Source of the DNA: Rubrivivax sp.
GTDB lineage: Bacteria > Pseudomonadota > Gammaproteobacteria > Burkholderiales > Burkholderiaceae_C
Assembly: GCA_022842305.1 (NCBI GenBank)
Contig: JALHPY010000010.1
Coordinates: forward strand, 1 to 61,185
Direction of reading: 5' to 3'
Length of the DNA stretch: 61,185 bases
Shown here: piece by piece, positions 34,150-44,464 of the stretch
Position numbering within the stretch: position 1 is the first letter of the stretch
How the letters are laid out: each line of letters starts with the position of its first letter
The notes under the pieces: model-generated
Database searches by the model: none
What the model saw: only the letters and a program-made list of their open reading frames with translations
Told to the model about the DNA's origin: nothing
Translations under genes and position numbers: made by a program

Positions 34150-34167
34150 TCGTGCATTTGTGCACGA
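34150..34167 (+). promoter_or_regulatory. 18-bp tra-box-like dyad, candidate LuxR operator
   Basis: TCGTGCATTTGTGCACGA: perfect 7-bp arms around 4 bp. The core GTGCA-N4-TGCAC is the same as in the TraR tra box. The centre is 31 bp before the peptide ATG, so it may overlap or follow the promoter. No other such dyad was noticed nearby. Confidence 0.6.
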
Positions 34168-34189
34168 CTTTCCAACTCGGAGCCGCGCC

Positions 34190-34378
34190 ATGACTTTCTC
34201 GATCAGCCGTTTTGCCCGTACCGCCACCCCGGCCAAAACCGCCGCCGCTGCCACCACCCAGCCGGCCCGCCGCGGCCCCGTAGAGCTGCAGCCGCAGCAG
34301 CTGAGCCAGGTGGCCGGTGGTTTGCCCAGGGGCGGCTGGGCGGTTGCCCTCGAGTCCAGCCCCACCTCTTTGATCTAG
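34190..34378 (+). CDS. Double-glycine leader precursor peptide
   Basis: 62 residues. The stretch ELQPQQLSQVAGG (32-44) fits the double-glycine leader rule: Leu at -12, Leu at -7, Val at -4, Gly at -2 and -1. Cutting after Gly44 frees the 18-residue product LPRGGWAVALESSPTSLI, which has no Cys and is near neutral. Residues 1-30 are Ala/Thr-rich and basic. CGGAG lies before ATG 34190. Just downstream come the HlyD adaptor and the C39 transporter that would cut and export it. Such a short product resembles a pheromone or microcin rather than a class II bacteriocin; activity is unknown. I know of no named family. Confidence 0.75.
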   Translation: MTFSISRFARTATPAKTAAAATTQPARRGPVELQPQQLSQVAGGLPRGGWAVALESSPTSLI

Positions 34379-34443
34379 AGCGGCTCGGCCCTATCACCCG
34401 TTTGTTTACGCCGCGGGAACGATCCCTCCGGAACCGAGGCGTT

Positions 34444-34473
34444 GGCGGGCTGGCGCAAGCCGCCCGCCTTTTT
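34444..34473 (+). terminator. Terminator/attenuator between peptide and transporter genes
   Basis: GGCGGGC and GCCCGCC pair around an 11-nt loop and are followed by TTTTT. It ends 4 nt before the hlyD start. Partial termination here would give more peptide mRNA than transporter mRNA. Confidence 0.8.
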
Positions 34474-34477
34474 ATGC

Positions 34478-35725
34478 ATGGCTGATGAGCGCACCCTGTT
34501 CCGACCGGAAGCCCTGGCTGCCCAGCGCCAGTCGTGGCTGGGCGGGGTGCAGCTGCAGCGACCGCTGGCGCTGAGCTGGATCACCGCCGGTGTGCTGGCG
34601 GTGGCCGTGGCCGCAGGGGCCTTCCTGACCCTGGCCGAGTACACCCGCAAGGCCCCGGCCAGCGGCGTGTTGGTGCCCGACCTCGGGCTCATCCGCCTGT
34701 TGCCGGCGGCCTCGGGCACCGTGCTCGAACGCCGTGTCAGCGAGGGTCAGGCGGTGCGTGCCGGCGAGGTGCTGTTCGTCATTGCGCTGGAGCGCCCGCT
34801 GCTGGCCAGCGCCGTACAGGCGCAGGTGCGGCGCAGCCTGGACGAGCGGCGGCGCAGCCTGGGTGATGCCGCCCGCACGCAGCAGGCCTTGGCGCAGACG
34901 CGGCGCGCGGCGCTCGGCGGGCGCTTGCAAAGCCTGCAGGCCGAACTGGCGCAGGCCGACGCCGAACTGGCGCTGCAGCAGCAGCGGCTGCAGCTGGCGC
35001 AGCAGGCGCTGGCGCGACTGGAGGCCTTGCAGGCCGAGCAGTTCATCTCGCCCGCGCAGACGCAGGCCAAGTCCGAAGAAGTGCTGGGCCTGCGGGCGGC
35101 CGCGCAGTCGCTGGCGCGCCAGCGCGGCGCGCTGCAGCGCGAGCGCGCCGAGCTGGAAGGCGAACTGGGCGCGCTGCCCCTCCTGGCGGGCAACGCCGTG
35201 GGCGGCCTGGACCGCGACCTGGCGCAGCTGGAACGCGAAGCCGCCGAGCAGGACGCGGCGCAGCACCTGGTGGTGGTGGCGCCGCGCAGCGGCACGGTGA
35301 GCACGCTGCTGGCCGATGCCGGGCAGAGCGTCACGCCGGCCTCGGCCCTGGCCACGCTGGTGCCCGAAGGCGCCACGCTGCAGGCGCAGCTGTACGCGCC
35401 GTCCAGCGCCATCGGGTTCGTGCGGCCAGGCCAGGCGGTGCGCATGCGCTTCGAAGCCTTCGCCTATCAGAAGTTCGGCCACCAGCCGGGGCATGTGCTG
35501 CGTGTCTCGCCCACGCCGCTGGCGCCCAGCGAGCTGGCCGCGCTGGCGCTGCCAGCGGCCGGCAGCGGCGAGCCCCTGTTCCGCATCACCGTGGCGCTGG
35601 ACTCCAGCCAGACCGCCCTGCCCCTGGCCGCCGGCATGCGGCTTCAGGCCGACGTGCTGCTGGAGCGCCGCCGCCTGATCGAGTGGCTGTTCGAACCGTT
35701 GCTGGGCCTGCGGAGCCGGGTGTGA
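34478..35725 (+). CDS. HlyD-family periplasmic adaptor of the peptide exporter
   Basis: 415 residues of the CvaA/RaxA-like group. One N-terminal membrane helix (ITAGVLAVAVAAGAFLTL, about 32-49) is followed by a lipoyl-type half (ASGVLVPDLGLIRLLPAASG). Next comes a long coiled coil (about 115-255, rich in AQADAELALQQQRLQL). The second lipoyl half is VVVAPRSGTVSTLLADAGQSV, and a beta-barrel domain closes the chain. It would link the inner-membrane transporter to an outer-membrane TolC protein, which is not encoded here. ATG 34478 follows directly on the terminator and has no clear ribosome-binding site, so translation may be weak. Confidence 0.88.
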   Translation: MADERTLFRPEALAAQRQSWLGGVQLQRPLALSWITAGVLAVAVAAGAFLTLAEYTRKAPASGVLVPDLGLIRLLPAASGTVLERRVSEGQAVRAGEVLFVIALERPLLASAVQAQVRRSLDERRRSLGDAARTQQALAQTRRAALGGRLQSLQAELAQADAELALQQQRLQLAQQALARLEALQAEQFISPAQTQAKSEEVLGLRAAAQSLARQRGALQRERAELEGELGALPLLAGNAVGGLDRDLAQLEREAAEQDAAQHLVVVAPRSGTVSTLLADAGQSVTPASALATLVPEGATLQAQLYAPSSAIGFVRPGQAVRMRFEAFAYQKFGHQPGHVLRVSPTPLAPSELAALALPAAGSGEPLFRITVALDSSQTALPLAAGMRLQADVLLERRRLIEWLFEPLLGLRSRV

Positions 35726-37860
35726 TGGGCGCGGGTTCGCTGCTGCAGGGCCTGCGCCTGGGCTGGGGCCGGCCGGAAGTGCCGCTGATGCTGCAGACCG
35801 AGGCGGCCGAGTGCGGGCTGGCCTGCCTGGGCATGGTGGCCGGCGCCCACGGCCTGCACACCGATCTGGCCAGTCTGCGCCAGCGCTTCTCGATCTCGCT
35901 CAAGGGCGCCACCCTGGCCGATCTGGTGCGCATGGCCGACGGCCTGCGCCTGAGCGCGCGCGCCGTTCGCGCCGAGCTGGACGAACTGCCGCAGCTGCAG
36001 ACGCCCTGCATCCTGCACTGGAACATGAACCACTTCGTCGTGCTCGTGTCCCTGCGCGGCGACGGCGCCGTGATCCACGACCCGGCGCACGGCGTGCGCC
36101 AGGTCAGCGCCGACCAGCTGTCGCGCAGCTTCAGCGGCGTGGCATTGGAGCTGCAGCCGGCCCACGGCTTTGCCCCGGCCGAGCAGCGCCGCAAGGTGTC
36201 GTTGCGCGCGTTGCTGGGGCCGGTCAGCGGGCTGAAGCGCTCGCTGGCGCAGGTGCTGGCGCTGGCGCTGGCGCTGGAAGCTTTCGTGCTGCTCAGCCCC
36301 TTCTTCATGCAGTGGGTGGTGGACGGGGTGCTGGTAGGCGCCGACCGCGACCTGCTGCTGACGCTGGGGGTGGGCTTCACCCTGCTGGTGCTGGTGCAGA
36401 CGCTGACCGCTGCGGCGCGCTCGTGGGCGGTGCTGGTGCTGTCGGCCACGCTCAACCTGCAGTGGCTGGTCAACGTCTTCGCGCACCTGCTGCGCTTGCC
36501 GGTGGACTGGTTCGAGAAGCGCCAGCTGGGCGACATCTGGTCGCGCTTCGGTTCGGTGCAGCAGATCCAGAAGGCGCTGACCACGCACTTCATCGAGGCC
36601 GTGCTCGACGGCGCGCTGGTACTGCTGACCCTGGCCATGATGGCGCTGTACAGCCTGACGCTCACCGCCGTGGCCGTGGCTGCCGTGGCCGTGTACGCGC
36701 TGCTGCGTTGGGCGTTCTACCGCCCGCTGCGCGAGTCCAGCGAGCAGGCGCTGGTGTTCGACGCGCGCCAGGGCAGCCACTTCCTCGAGTCGGTGCGCGG
36801 CGTGCTGGCCATCAAGCTGTTCAATGCCCAGGCCGATCGGCAGTCGCGCTTTGCCAGCATGGTGGTCGACACCATGAACGCGCAGATCGCCGTGCGCCGG
36901 CTGGAACTGTGGGCCGCGGTGTCGCACCGCCTGCTGTTCGGCCTGGAGCGCGTGGCGGTGATCTGGATCGGCGCCTGGCTGGTGATGGAGGGGCGGTTCA
37001 CCTTGGGCATGCTCTTCGCCTTCTTCGCCTACAAGGAGACCTTTGCAGCGCGCGTGAGCGCGCTGGTCGACAAGGCGGTCGAGCTGAAGATGCTGGGCCT
37101 GCAGGCCGAGCGCCTGGCCGACATCGTGCTCACCGCGCCCGAACCCGACACGGCCTCAGCCCCGCTGGAAGGCGCCCACATCGAGTTCCGCGACGTCGGC
37201 TTCCGCTACGCCGACGGTGAGCCCGAGGTGCTGCAGCACGTCAACCTGCGCATCGAGGCGGGTGAGTCGGTGGCCATCGTCGGGCCTTCGGGCGGCGGCA
37301 AGTCCACGTTGATCAAGCTGATCCTGGGCATCCATGCGCCGACGTCCGGCCAGGTGCTGGCCGGCGGCGTGCCGCTGTCACGCCTGGGCCTGCGCGCCTG
37401 GCGCGATCAGGTGGGCGTGGTGATGCAGGACGAGCCGCTGTTTTCGGGCAGCGTGGCCGACAACATCAGCTTCTTCAGCCCCGAGCCCGACCTGGCCTGG
37501 CTGCGTCAGTGCGCGCGCGTGGCGTCGGTGCACGACGAGATCGAGGCGCTGCCCATGGGCTACGACACGCTCATCGGCGAGCTGGGCACGGTGCTGTCGG
37601 GCGGACAGAAGCAACGCATCCTGCTGGCGCGCGCCTTGTACAAGCGGCCGCGGATCCTGTTGCTGGACGAGGCGACCAGCGCGCTGGATGTCGAGCGCGA
37701 GCGCATCGTCAACCAGGCGGTGGGCCAGCTGGCGCTGACCCGGGTGATCGTGGCGCACCGGCCGGAGACCATTGCCTCGGCCGGGCGCGTGATCGCGCTG
37801 CGCGGCGGGCACGTGGCGCAGGATCTGCGCAGCGTGCCCGCTACAGCGCCTATGCAGTAA
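35725..37860 (+). CDS. C39-peptidase ABC transporter (double-glycine peptide processing and export)
   Basis: 711 residues. Residues 18-150 are a C39 peptidase. The oxyanion Gln24 and catalytic Cys30 are in LQTEAAECGLACLGMV, the His is in HWNMNHFVVL, and the Asp is in AVIHDPAHG, so it should be active on double-glycine leaders. Residues 165-450 form six membrane helices. The ATPase domain has GPSGGGKSTL, LSGGQKQRI and ILLLDEATSALD. This is the PCAT/CvaB/RaxB layout. Its start overlaps the hlyD stop by TGATG. The obvious substrate is the peptide at 34190-34378. Confidence 0.93.
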   Translation: MGAGSLLQGLRLGWGRPEVPLMLQTEAAECGLACLGMVAGAHGLHTDLASLRQRFSISLKGATLADLVRMADGLRLSARAVRAELDELPQLQTPCILHWNMNHFVVLVSLRGDGAVIHDPAHGVRQVSADQLSRSFSGVALELQPAHGFAPAEQRRKVSLRALLGPVSGLKRSLAQVLALALALEAFVLLSPFFMQWVVDGVLVGADRDLLLTLGVGFTLLVLVQTLTAAARSWAVLVLSATLNLQWLVNVFAHLLRLPVDWFEKRQLGDIWSRFGSVQQIQKALTTHFIEAVLDGALVLLTLAMMALYSLTLTAVAVAAVAVYALLRWAFYRPLRESSEQALVFDARQGSHFLESVRGVLAIKLFNAQADRQSRFASMVVDTMNAQIAVRRLELWAAVSHRLLFGLERVAVIWIGAWLVMEGRFTLGMLFAFFAYKETFAARVSALVDKAVELKMLGLQAERLADIVLTAPEPDTASAPLEGAHIEFRDVGFRYADGEPEVLQHVNLRIEAGESVAIVGPSGGGKSTLIKLILGIHAPTSGQVLAGGVPLSRLGLRAWRDQVGVVMQDEPLFSGSVADNISFFSPEPDLAWLRQCARVASVHDEIEALPMGYDTLIGELGTVLSGGQKQRILLARALYKRPRILLLDEATSALDVERERIVNQAVGQLALTRVIVAHRPETIASAGRVIALRGGHVAQDLRSVPATAPMQ

Positions 37861-37876
37861 GCGGGCGCTTACTTGC

Positions 37877-38074
37877 TCAGGACTTGGCCTTCATCGGGCA
37901 GGTGCTGAAGCCCAGGATCGGGTAGACCGGGCAGAAGCCGACGACGCCGGTGAGCAGCGGCACGACGCCGATCCAGCCCCAGACACCGATGGTGCCGGTC
38001 AGGGTAAGGGCGATCAGCACGAGGCCGGCCACGATGCGGAGAATGCGGTCGATGCCGCCGACGTTGGACTTCAT
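37877..38074 (-). CDS. DUF2892 small membrane protein
   Basis: 65 residues with two membrane helices (IVAGLVLIALTLTGTIG and WIGVVPLLTGVVGFCPVYPILG) and the family's CPVYPILGFSTC ending. DUF2892 proteins often accompany rhodaneses or sulfur-handling genes. GGAG lies 8 nt before the ATG. It lies downstream of a Crp/Fnr gene on the same strand, with a Crp/Fnr-type dyad between them, so control by that regulator is likely. Confidence 0.9.
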   Translation of the reverse strand: MKSNVGGIDRILRIVAGLVLIALTLTGTIGVWGWIGVVPLLTGVVGFCPVYPILGFSTCPMKAKS

Positions 38075-38158
38075 GGTGGAGCTCCTGGACTTTGGGTTGA
38101 TGAAGCAGGCCCGTTCGGCCAGCGTCGCTACTGTGCGCCTTCACCCCCCGCCCGGTCG

Positions 38159-38172
38159 GTGACCTGAGTCAC
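38159..38172 (-). promoter_or_regulatory. Crp/Fnr-type operator upstream of the DUF2892 gene
   Basis: GTGAC-CTGA-GTCAC, perfect 5-bp arms with 4 bp between. Spacing and sequence resemble Crp/Fnr-family sites. It lies 85 bp before the DUF2892 start and just beyond the 3' end of the regulator gene. Confidence 0.55.
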
Positions 38173-38202
38173 ATGGGCCCGGCGCCCCGAGGCCAGAGCA
38201 CT

Positions 38203-38883
38203 TCAGGCTGCCGGCAGGCTGCCGCCGGCGGCCAGTGCGCGCAAGGCCATGCTGTCCACCAGCTCGATGCGTTCGCGGCCCAGGCGCACCCAGCCCGATC
38301 GCTCGAAGCGCGCCAGCAGGCGCGAGACGATCTCGCGCACCGTGCCCAGTTCGTCGGCCAGCGCCTGGTGCGTGGTCTGCACCTGCGTGCCCCGGCCCAG
38401 CAGCGCCGCTGCAAGGCGCTGGTCCAGGCGCTGAAAGGCCACGGCCTCGGCCAGCGCCATCAGGTCGGACAGCCGGTCGGCAAAGATGCCGAAGACGTAG
38501 TGGCGGAAGGGCTCATGCGCCATCCAGCGGTCGAAGCCGGGCGGTGACAGCAGCGCCAGGTCGGTGGCCTCGGACGCCTGCCCGTGCGCCGTCATGGGCG
38601 TCGTGCCGAACAGGCAGGACGTGGACACCACGCACAGTTCGCCCGGGGTGACGCGGTACAGCTCGAGCGTGCGGCCGCCGGGCGATCCGCGCGCCACGCG
38701 CACCGCGCCCGACAGCACCAGCGGGAAGCCGCGGCAGGGGCTGCCTTCGTCGAACAGCATGGCGCCGGCCGGCACCGTCAGGCGCTGGGCCTGGCGCTCG
38801 AGCACCGATTCCAGCAGCTGCGGCTCCATGCCCTGCAGCGCGGGGTACAGGTCGGTGAGCTGGCGGGCGGTTTCGGTGGGCAT
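38203..38883 (-). CDS. Crp/Fnr-family transcriptional regulator
   Basis: 226 residues. The cyclic-nucleotide-like beta-roll spans about 20-125 (LTVPAGAMLFDEGSPCRGFPLVLSG as parts, with GTTPMTAHG). A dimer helix follows, then a winged helix-turn-helix (THQALADELGTVREIVSRLLARFE). It lacks the N-terminal Cys cluster of Fnr. Cys50, Cys84 and Cys90 could sense thiol or sulfane-sulfur stress, which is speculation. It precedes the DUF2892 gene and likely binds the dyad there. The YkgJ-type gene upstream is 8 nt away on the same strand. Confidence 0.88.
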   Translation of the reverse strand: MPTETARQLTDLYPALQGMEPQLLESVLERQAQRLTVPAGAMLFDEGSPCRGFPLVLSGAVRVARGSPGGRTLELYRVTPGELCVVSTSCLFGTTPMTAHGQASEATDLALLSPPGFDRWMAHEPFRHYVFGIFADRLSDLMALAEAVAFQRLDQRLAAALLGRGTQVQTTHQALADELGTVREIVSRLLARFERSGWVRLGRERIELVDSMALRALAAGGSLPAA

Positions 38884-38891
38884 GGGGCGGC

Positions 38892-39146
38892 TCAGGGTTG
38901 GGTGGCAAGTTCCAGGGTCTGCAGCCAGTGCAGGGCCTGGGCGCGGCTGCTACCGCACATCGCCGGCTCGGGTTTGAGCGTCAGGCACACCGAGGGGCGC
39001 TCGGGCCGGCCGAAGAGGCGGCAGCGCTCGTCGTCGGTCAGTTGCGGGCAGCGCAGGCCGGCAGGCTTGCCCTGGGGCAGGCCGGGTATGGGCGACGAGA
39101 TCGAGGGCGCCGTGCAACAGGCGCCGCACTGGGGACGGCAGCGCAT
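38892..39146 (-). CDS. YkgJ-family cysteine-cluster protein
   Basis: 84 residues. The N-terminus MRCRPQCGACCTAPS carries the CxxxCxxCC metal-binding cluster, and further Cys at LRCPQL, ERCRLF, SVCLTL and AMCGSS complete the family pattern. YkgJ proteins are thought to bind zinc or iron (Fe-S). Probably one unit with the Crp/Fnr gene. It is divergent from mnmG with 89 nt between start codons. Confidence 0.88.
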   Translation of the reverse strand: MRCRPQCGACCTAPSISSPIPGLPQGKPAGLRCPQLTDDERCRLFGRPERPSVCLTLKPEPAMCGSSRAQALHWLQTLELATQP

Positions 39147-39235
39147 GCTGCGATGCTAGCGGTTGGCGGTGCGCGCACGTTGCCCTTTGGCCTTGACCCG
39201 CGGGCGAGGGGGGCGAGTTCGTAGAATCGCGGTCC

Positions 39236-41208
<1,973 letters not shown>

Positions 41209-41209
<1 letters not shown>

Positions 41210-41850
41210 TGGTCGCATCAGCAGAGCCCGCGGCCACGCTGGCCACGCTGGGCCTGCAAGCCAGTGCGGGGCAGACCGCCGCGCTGCTGGGCTTTCTGGA
41301 CCTGCTGCAACGCTGGAACGCCACCTACAACCTGACGGCGGTGCGCGAGCGCGACGCCATGCTGCGCCAGCACCTGGCCGACTGCCTGGCCGTGGTGCCG
41401 GCCGTGGCGCGGCAGCTGCCGCAAGGCCGGGTGCTGGACGTGGGCAGCGGCGGCGGCCTGCCGGGCGTGGTGCTGGCCATCATGCTGCCGACGCTGGACG
41501 TCACCTGCGTCGACGCCGTGGGCAAGAAGGCGGCCTTCGTCCGCCAGGCCGCGGGCACGTTGGCCCTGCCCCAGCTGCACGGGGTGCATGCGCGCGTGGA
41601 GGCCTTGAAGGCGCCGCCCTTCGACCTGATCACCTCGCGCGCATTTGCCTCGCTGGCGGATTTCGTCGGACTCACGCGCCATCACCTGCGGCCGGGCGGC
41701 GTCTGGATGGCGATGAAGGGCAAGCACCCCGACGACGAACTGGCCGCCCTGCCGGCCGATATCGAGGTGTTTCACGTGGAACACCTGCAGGTGCCGGGCC
41801 TGAACGCCGAGCGCTGCCTGGTCTGGATGCGCCAGCGGGCAGCCGGCTAA
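41209..41850 (+). CDS. rsmG: 16S rRNA (guanine(527)-N7)-methyltransferase
   Basis: 213 residues. Methylates G527 of 16S rRNA; loss gives low-level streptomycin resistance in many bacteria. The SAM motif is VLDVGSGGGLPGVVLAI. N-terminal family segments are LLQRWNATYNLTAVRERDAML, and the later motif DLITSRAFASLADFV marks the GidB fold. The start overlaps the mnmG stop (TGATG). A second parS-like site lies within the gene. Confidence 0.96.
41768..41783. other. parS: Second parS-like site, one mismatch
   Basis: TGTTTCACGTGGAACA differs at one position from the perfect parS and is intermediate to the TGTTCCACGTGGAACA form. It lies in rsmG, 925 bp from the first site. Confidence 0.8.
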
Positions 41851-41984
41851 GCGCAATTCAGGCGCCGCAGGTCCCGGCCGGCCGTCAAACAACGCTGATT
41901 TCTGCGCTACGCTTTCGCACCCTGCTGCGCGCCAACGCAGAGCCTGCAAACGCGCGCGCCATCCCCCTTTCCGGAGAACACCCC

Positions 41985-42596
41985 ATGCTCGGCATCGCCG
42001 ACTACGGCGCCTTCTGCGCCGCGATCCTGCTGTTCCTGGCCCTGCCCGGCCCCGGCACCTTTGCGCTGCTGACTTCCACCGCCAAGGGGGGTTTCCGCGC
42101 CGGGGCCGCTGCCACCGCCGGGGTGATCGCGGGCGACCAGGTGCTGCTGTGGCTGGCCGTGGCCGGCGTGGCCACGTTGCTGGCGGCCAACCCCATGCTG
42201 TTCAAGCTGGTGCAGTACGCCGGCGCCGCCTACCTGGCCTGGATAGGGCTGAAGCTGATCTTCGCCAAGCCGGGCTCGGCATCGCCCATCCGCATCGAGC
42301 CGCGCGACTACGGCCGCCAGGCTTTCCTCATCACCCTGCTCAACCCCAAGGCCATCGTCTTCTACATGGCCTTCTTCCCGCTGTTCATCGACCCGGCGCA
42401 GCACCGCGGCGCCCTCACCTTTGCGGCCATGGCGCTGACCATCGCCGTCATCACCGCCGTGTACTGCCTGCTGCTGTGCGCCTTTGCCAACGCCGTCAGC
42501 GCCAAGGTCAAGGCGCACCGGCGCCTGGCCGGGGCGCTGGAAAAGCTGGCCGGCGTCTTTCTCATCGCCTTCGGCATCCGCCTGTCCAACCAATGA
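41985..42596 (+). CDS. LysE/RhtB-family amino-acid exporter
   Basis: 203 residues, six membrane helices. The N-terminus has AILLFLALPGPGTFALLTSTAKGG, the Pro-Gly-Pro signature. Mid-protein are AGAAYLAWIGLKLI and FLITLLNPKAIVFYMAFFPLFID. The family exports amino acids such as lysine, threonine or homoserine lactone; the substrate here is unknown. CCGGAGAA lies 8 nt before the ATG, and its stop overlaps the parA start. Confidence 0.9.
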   Translation: MLGIADYGAFCAAILLFLALPGPGTFALLTSTAKGGFRAGAAATAGVIAGDQVLLWLAVAGVATLLAANPMLFKLVQYAGAAYLAWIGLKLIFAKPGSASPIRIEPRDYGRQAFLITLLNPKAIVFYMAFFPLFIDPAQHRGALTFAAMALTIAVITAVYCLLLCAFANAVSAKVKAHRRLAGALEKLAGVFLIAFGIRLSNQ

Positions 42597-43357
42597 GCCG
42601 CATCTTCTGCATCGCCAACCAGAAGGGCGGCGTGGGCAAGACCACGACCACGGTCAACCTGGCGGCCGGGCTGGCGCTCACCGGCAAGCGCGTGCTGCTG
42701 GTCGACCTGGACCCGCAGGGCAACGCCACCATGGGTTCGGGCATCGACAAGCGCGCACTGGACCCCAGCGTCTACGACGTGCTGCTCGAATCGGCCAGCA
42801 TCGCCGACACGCGCCGGCCCAGCCCTCAGGGCGGCTACCAGGTGCTGGGCGCCAACCGCGAACTGGCTGGCGCCGAGGTCGAGCTGGTGGATCTGCCGCA
42901 CCGAGAACGCCGCCTGAAGGCCGCACTGGAGGCGGTGCGCGCCGACTACGACTTCGTGCTGATCGACTGCCCGCCTTCGCTCAGCCTGCTCACGCTCAAC
43001 GGCCTGTGCGCGGCGCATGGCGTGATCGTGCCCATGCAATGCGAGTACTTCGCGCTCGAAGGCTTGTCGGACCTGGTCAACACCATCAAGCAGGTGCACG
43101 CCAACCTCAACCCCGAGCTCAAGATCATCGGCCTGCTGCGCGTGATGTTCGATCCGCGCATCACGCTGCAGCAGCAGGTGAGCGAGCAGCTCAAGGCGCA
43201 CTTCGGCGACAAGGTGTTCAACACCGTGATTCCGCGCAACGTGCGGCTGGCCGAAGCACCCAGCTACGGCCAGCCCGGCGTGAACTTCGACCCGGCGTCA
43301 AAGGGCGCACAGGCCTTCGTCGAGTTTGCCCGCGAGATGTCGCAGCGCCTTGGATGA
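42593..43357 (+). CDS. parA: Chromosome-partitioning ATPase ParA
   Basis: 254 residues. Deviant Walker A is NQKGGVGKTTTTVNLAAGLA, with the signature Lys. The A' motif is LLVDLDPQGNAT, and Walker B is FVLIDCPPSLSLLT. There is no N-terminal helix-turn-helix, so it is the chromosomal Soj type. It binds DNA non-specifically and moves ParB-parS complexes. parB lies 1.65 kb further on, separated by a minus-strand argC and a small gene, whereas the two are often adjacent. Confidence 0.95.
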   Translation: MSRIFCIANQKGGVGKTTTTVNLAAGLALTGKRVLLVDLDPQGNATMGSGIDKRALDPSVYDVLLESASIADTRRPSPQGGYQVLGANRELAGAEVELVDLPHRERRLKAALEAVRADYDFVLIDCPPSLSLLTLNGLCAAHGVIVPMQCEYFALEGLSDLVNTIKQVHANLNPELKIIGLLRVMFDPRITLQQQVSEQLKAHFGDKVFNTVIPRNVRLAEAPSYGQPGVNFDPASKGAQAFVEFAREMSQRLG

Positions 43358-43432
43358 ACGGTTGCTGTGGCGCTTCGAGGATGCGCCCGCGCTTCTCGAA
43401 ACCGGCCGAGCTGGAAGCGCCGGGCTGAGCGC

Positions 43433-44380
43433 TTACAGGCCCAGGCCCTCGTCCAGGCCCAGGTGCAGGTTCATGCACTGCACCGCGGCGCCGCTGGCGC
43501 CCTTGCCCAGGTTGTCCAGGCGCGCCATCAGGATGGCCTGGCTGTCGTTGGCGAAGACGAAGACCTCGACCCGGTTGCTGCCGTTGCAGGCCTGCACGTC
43601 GAAGAAGCCGCCCTCCAGCGTGGCAGGGTCGCGCAGCGGCAGCACGCGCACGAAGCGCTCATCGGCGTAGCGCGCCGCCAGGGCAGCGTGCAGCGCCTCG
43701 GGCGTGCAGCCCAGCGCGGCGCAGTCCAGCGGCACCGACACCGCCAGCCCCTGGTAGAAGTTGCCGACGATGGGCATGAAGATCGGACGTGCCGTCAGCC
43801 CGCTGTGCGCCATCATCTCGGGCACGTGCTTGTGCGCCAGACTCAGCGCGTAAGGCCGCGGCGAAGTAAGCGCCGGCTCAGCGCCTGAGGCCTGTGCCGC
43901 TTCATATTGCTCGATCATCTTCTTGCCGCCACCGGAGTAGCCGGTGATCGAGGTGGCGGGCACCCCCAAAGCCGCCGGTACCAGGCCGGCTTCGACCAGC
44001 GGCCGCAGCAGCAGGATGAAGGCCGTGGCGTGGCAGCCCGGGTTGGCGATGCGCTTGCCCGCGCGCAGCGCGTCACGCTGGCACGGCGCCAACTCGGGCA
44101 GGCCGAACACCCACCCCGGCAGCGTGCGGTGCGCCGTGCTGGCGTCTATCAGGCAGGTGCGGGGGTTGGTCACCAACGCGGCGGCCTCGCGCGCGGCGGC
44201 GTCGGGCAGGCACAGGAAGGCCACGTCGGCCGCGTTCAGCAGGCGCGCGCGTTCGGCGGCGTCCTTGCGCCGTTCAGGCGCTATGCGCAGCACCTCGACA
44301 TCGCTGCGCGCTGCCAGGTACTCGTGGATGCGCAATCCGGTCGTGCCTTCCTGGCCATCGACGAAAACGGTGTAAGCCAT
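43433..44380 (-). CDS. argC: N-acetyl-gamma-glutamyl-phosphate reductase (type 2)
   Basis: 315 residues of the shorter ArgC type 2. Third enzyme of arginine synthesis, reducing N-acetylglutamyl phosphate with NADPH. The cofactor region has [18 protein letters not shown]. The active-site Cys is in [15 protein letters not shown], and [17 protein letters not shown] follows. A conserved His is in LAHKHVPEM. It faces the parA and parB genes from the opposite strand, so its mRNA is antisense to nothing essential but splits the par pair. Its start is 84 nt from the start of the next small gene. Confidence 0.94.
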   Translation of the reverse strand: MAYTVFVDGQEGTTGLRIHEYLAARSDVEVLRIAPERRKDAAERARLLNAADVAFLCLPDAAAREAAALVTNPRTCLIDASTAHRTLPGWVFGLPELAPCQRDALRAGKRIANPGCHATAFILLLRPLVEAGLVPAALGVPATSITGYSGGGKKMIEQYEAAQASGAEPALTSPRPYALSLAHKHVPEMMAHSGLTARPIFMPIVGNFYQGLAVSVPLDCAALGCTPEALHAALAARYADERFVRVLPLRDPATLEGGFFDVQACNGSNRVEVFVFANDSQAILMARLDNLGKGASGAAVQCMNLHLGLDEGLGL

Positions 44381-44464
44381 GCGGTGCCCCGTAGACAATG
44401 CTTTTGCAATGGTTCGAGCATACGGGATGGGGGCTGCCGGCCGGCGACTGGGGCTGCCGGCGGC

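Noticed and set aside
34178..34340. Alternative cleavage of the peptide after the second Gly-Gly (RGG before WAVALE).
   Set aside because: Positions -4, -7 and -12 would not be hydrophobic, whereas the first GG fits the leader rule at every position.
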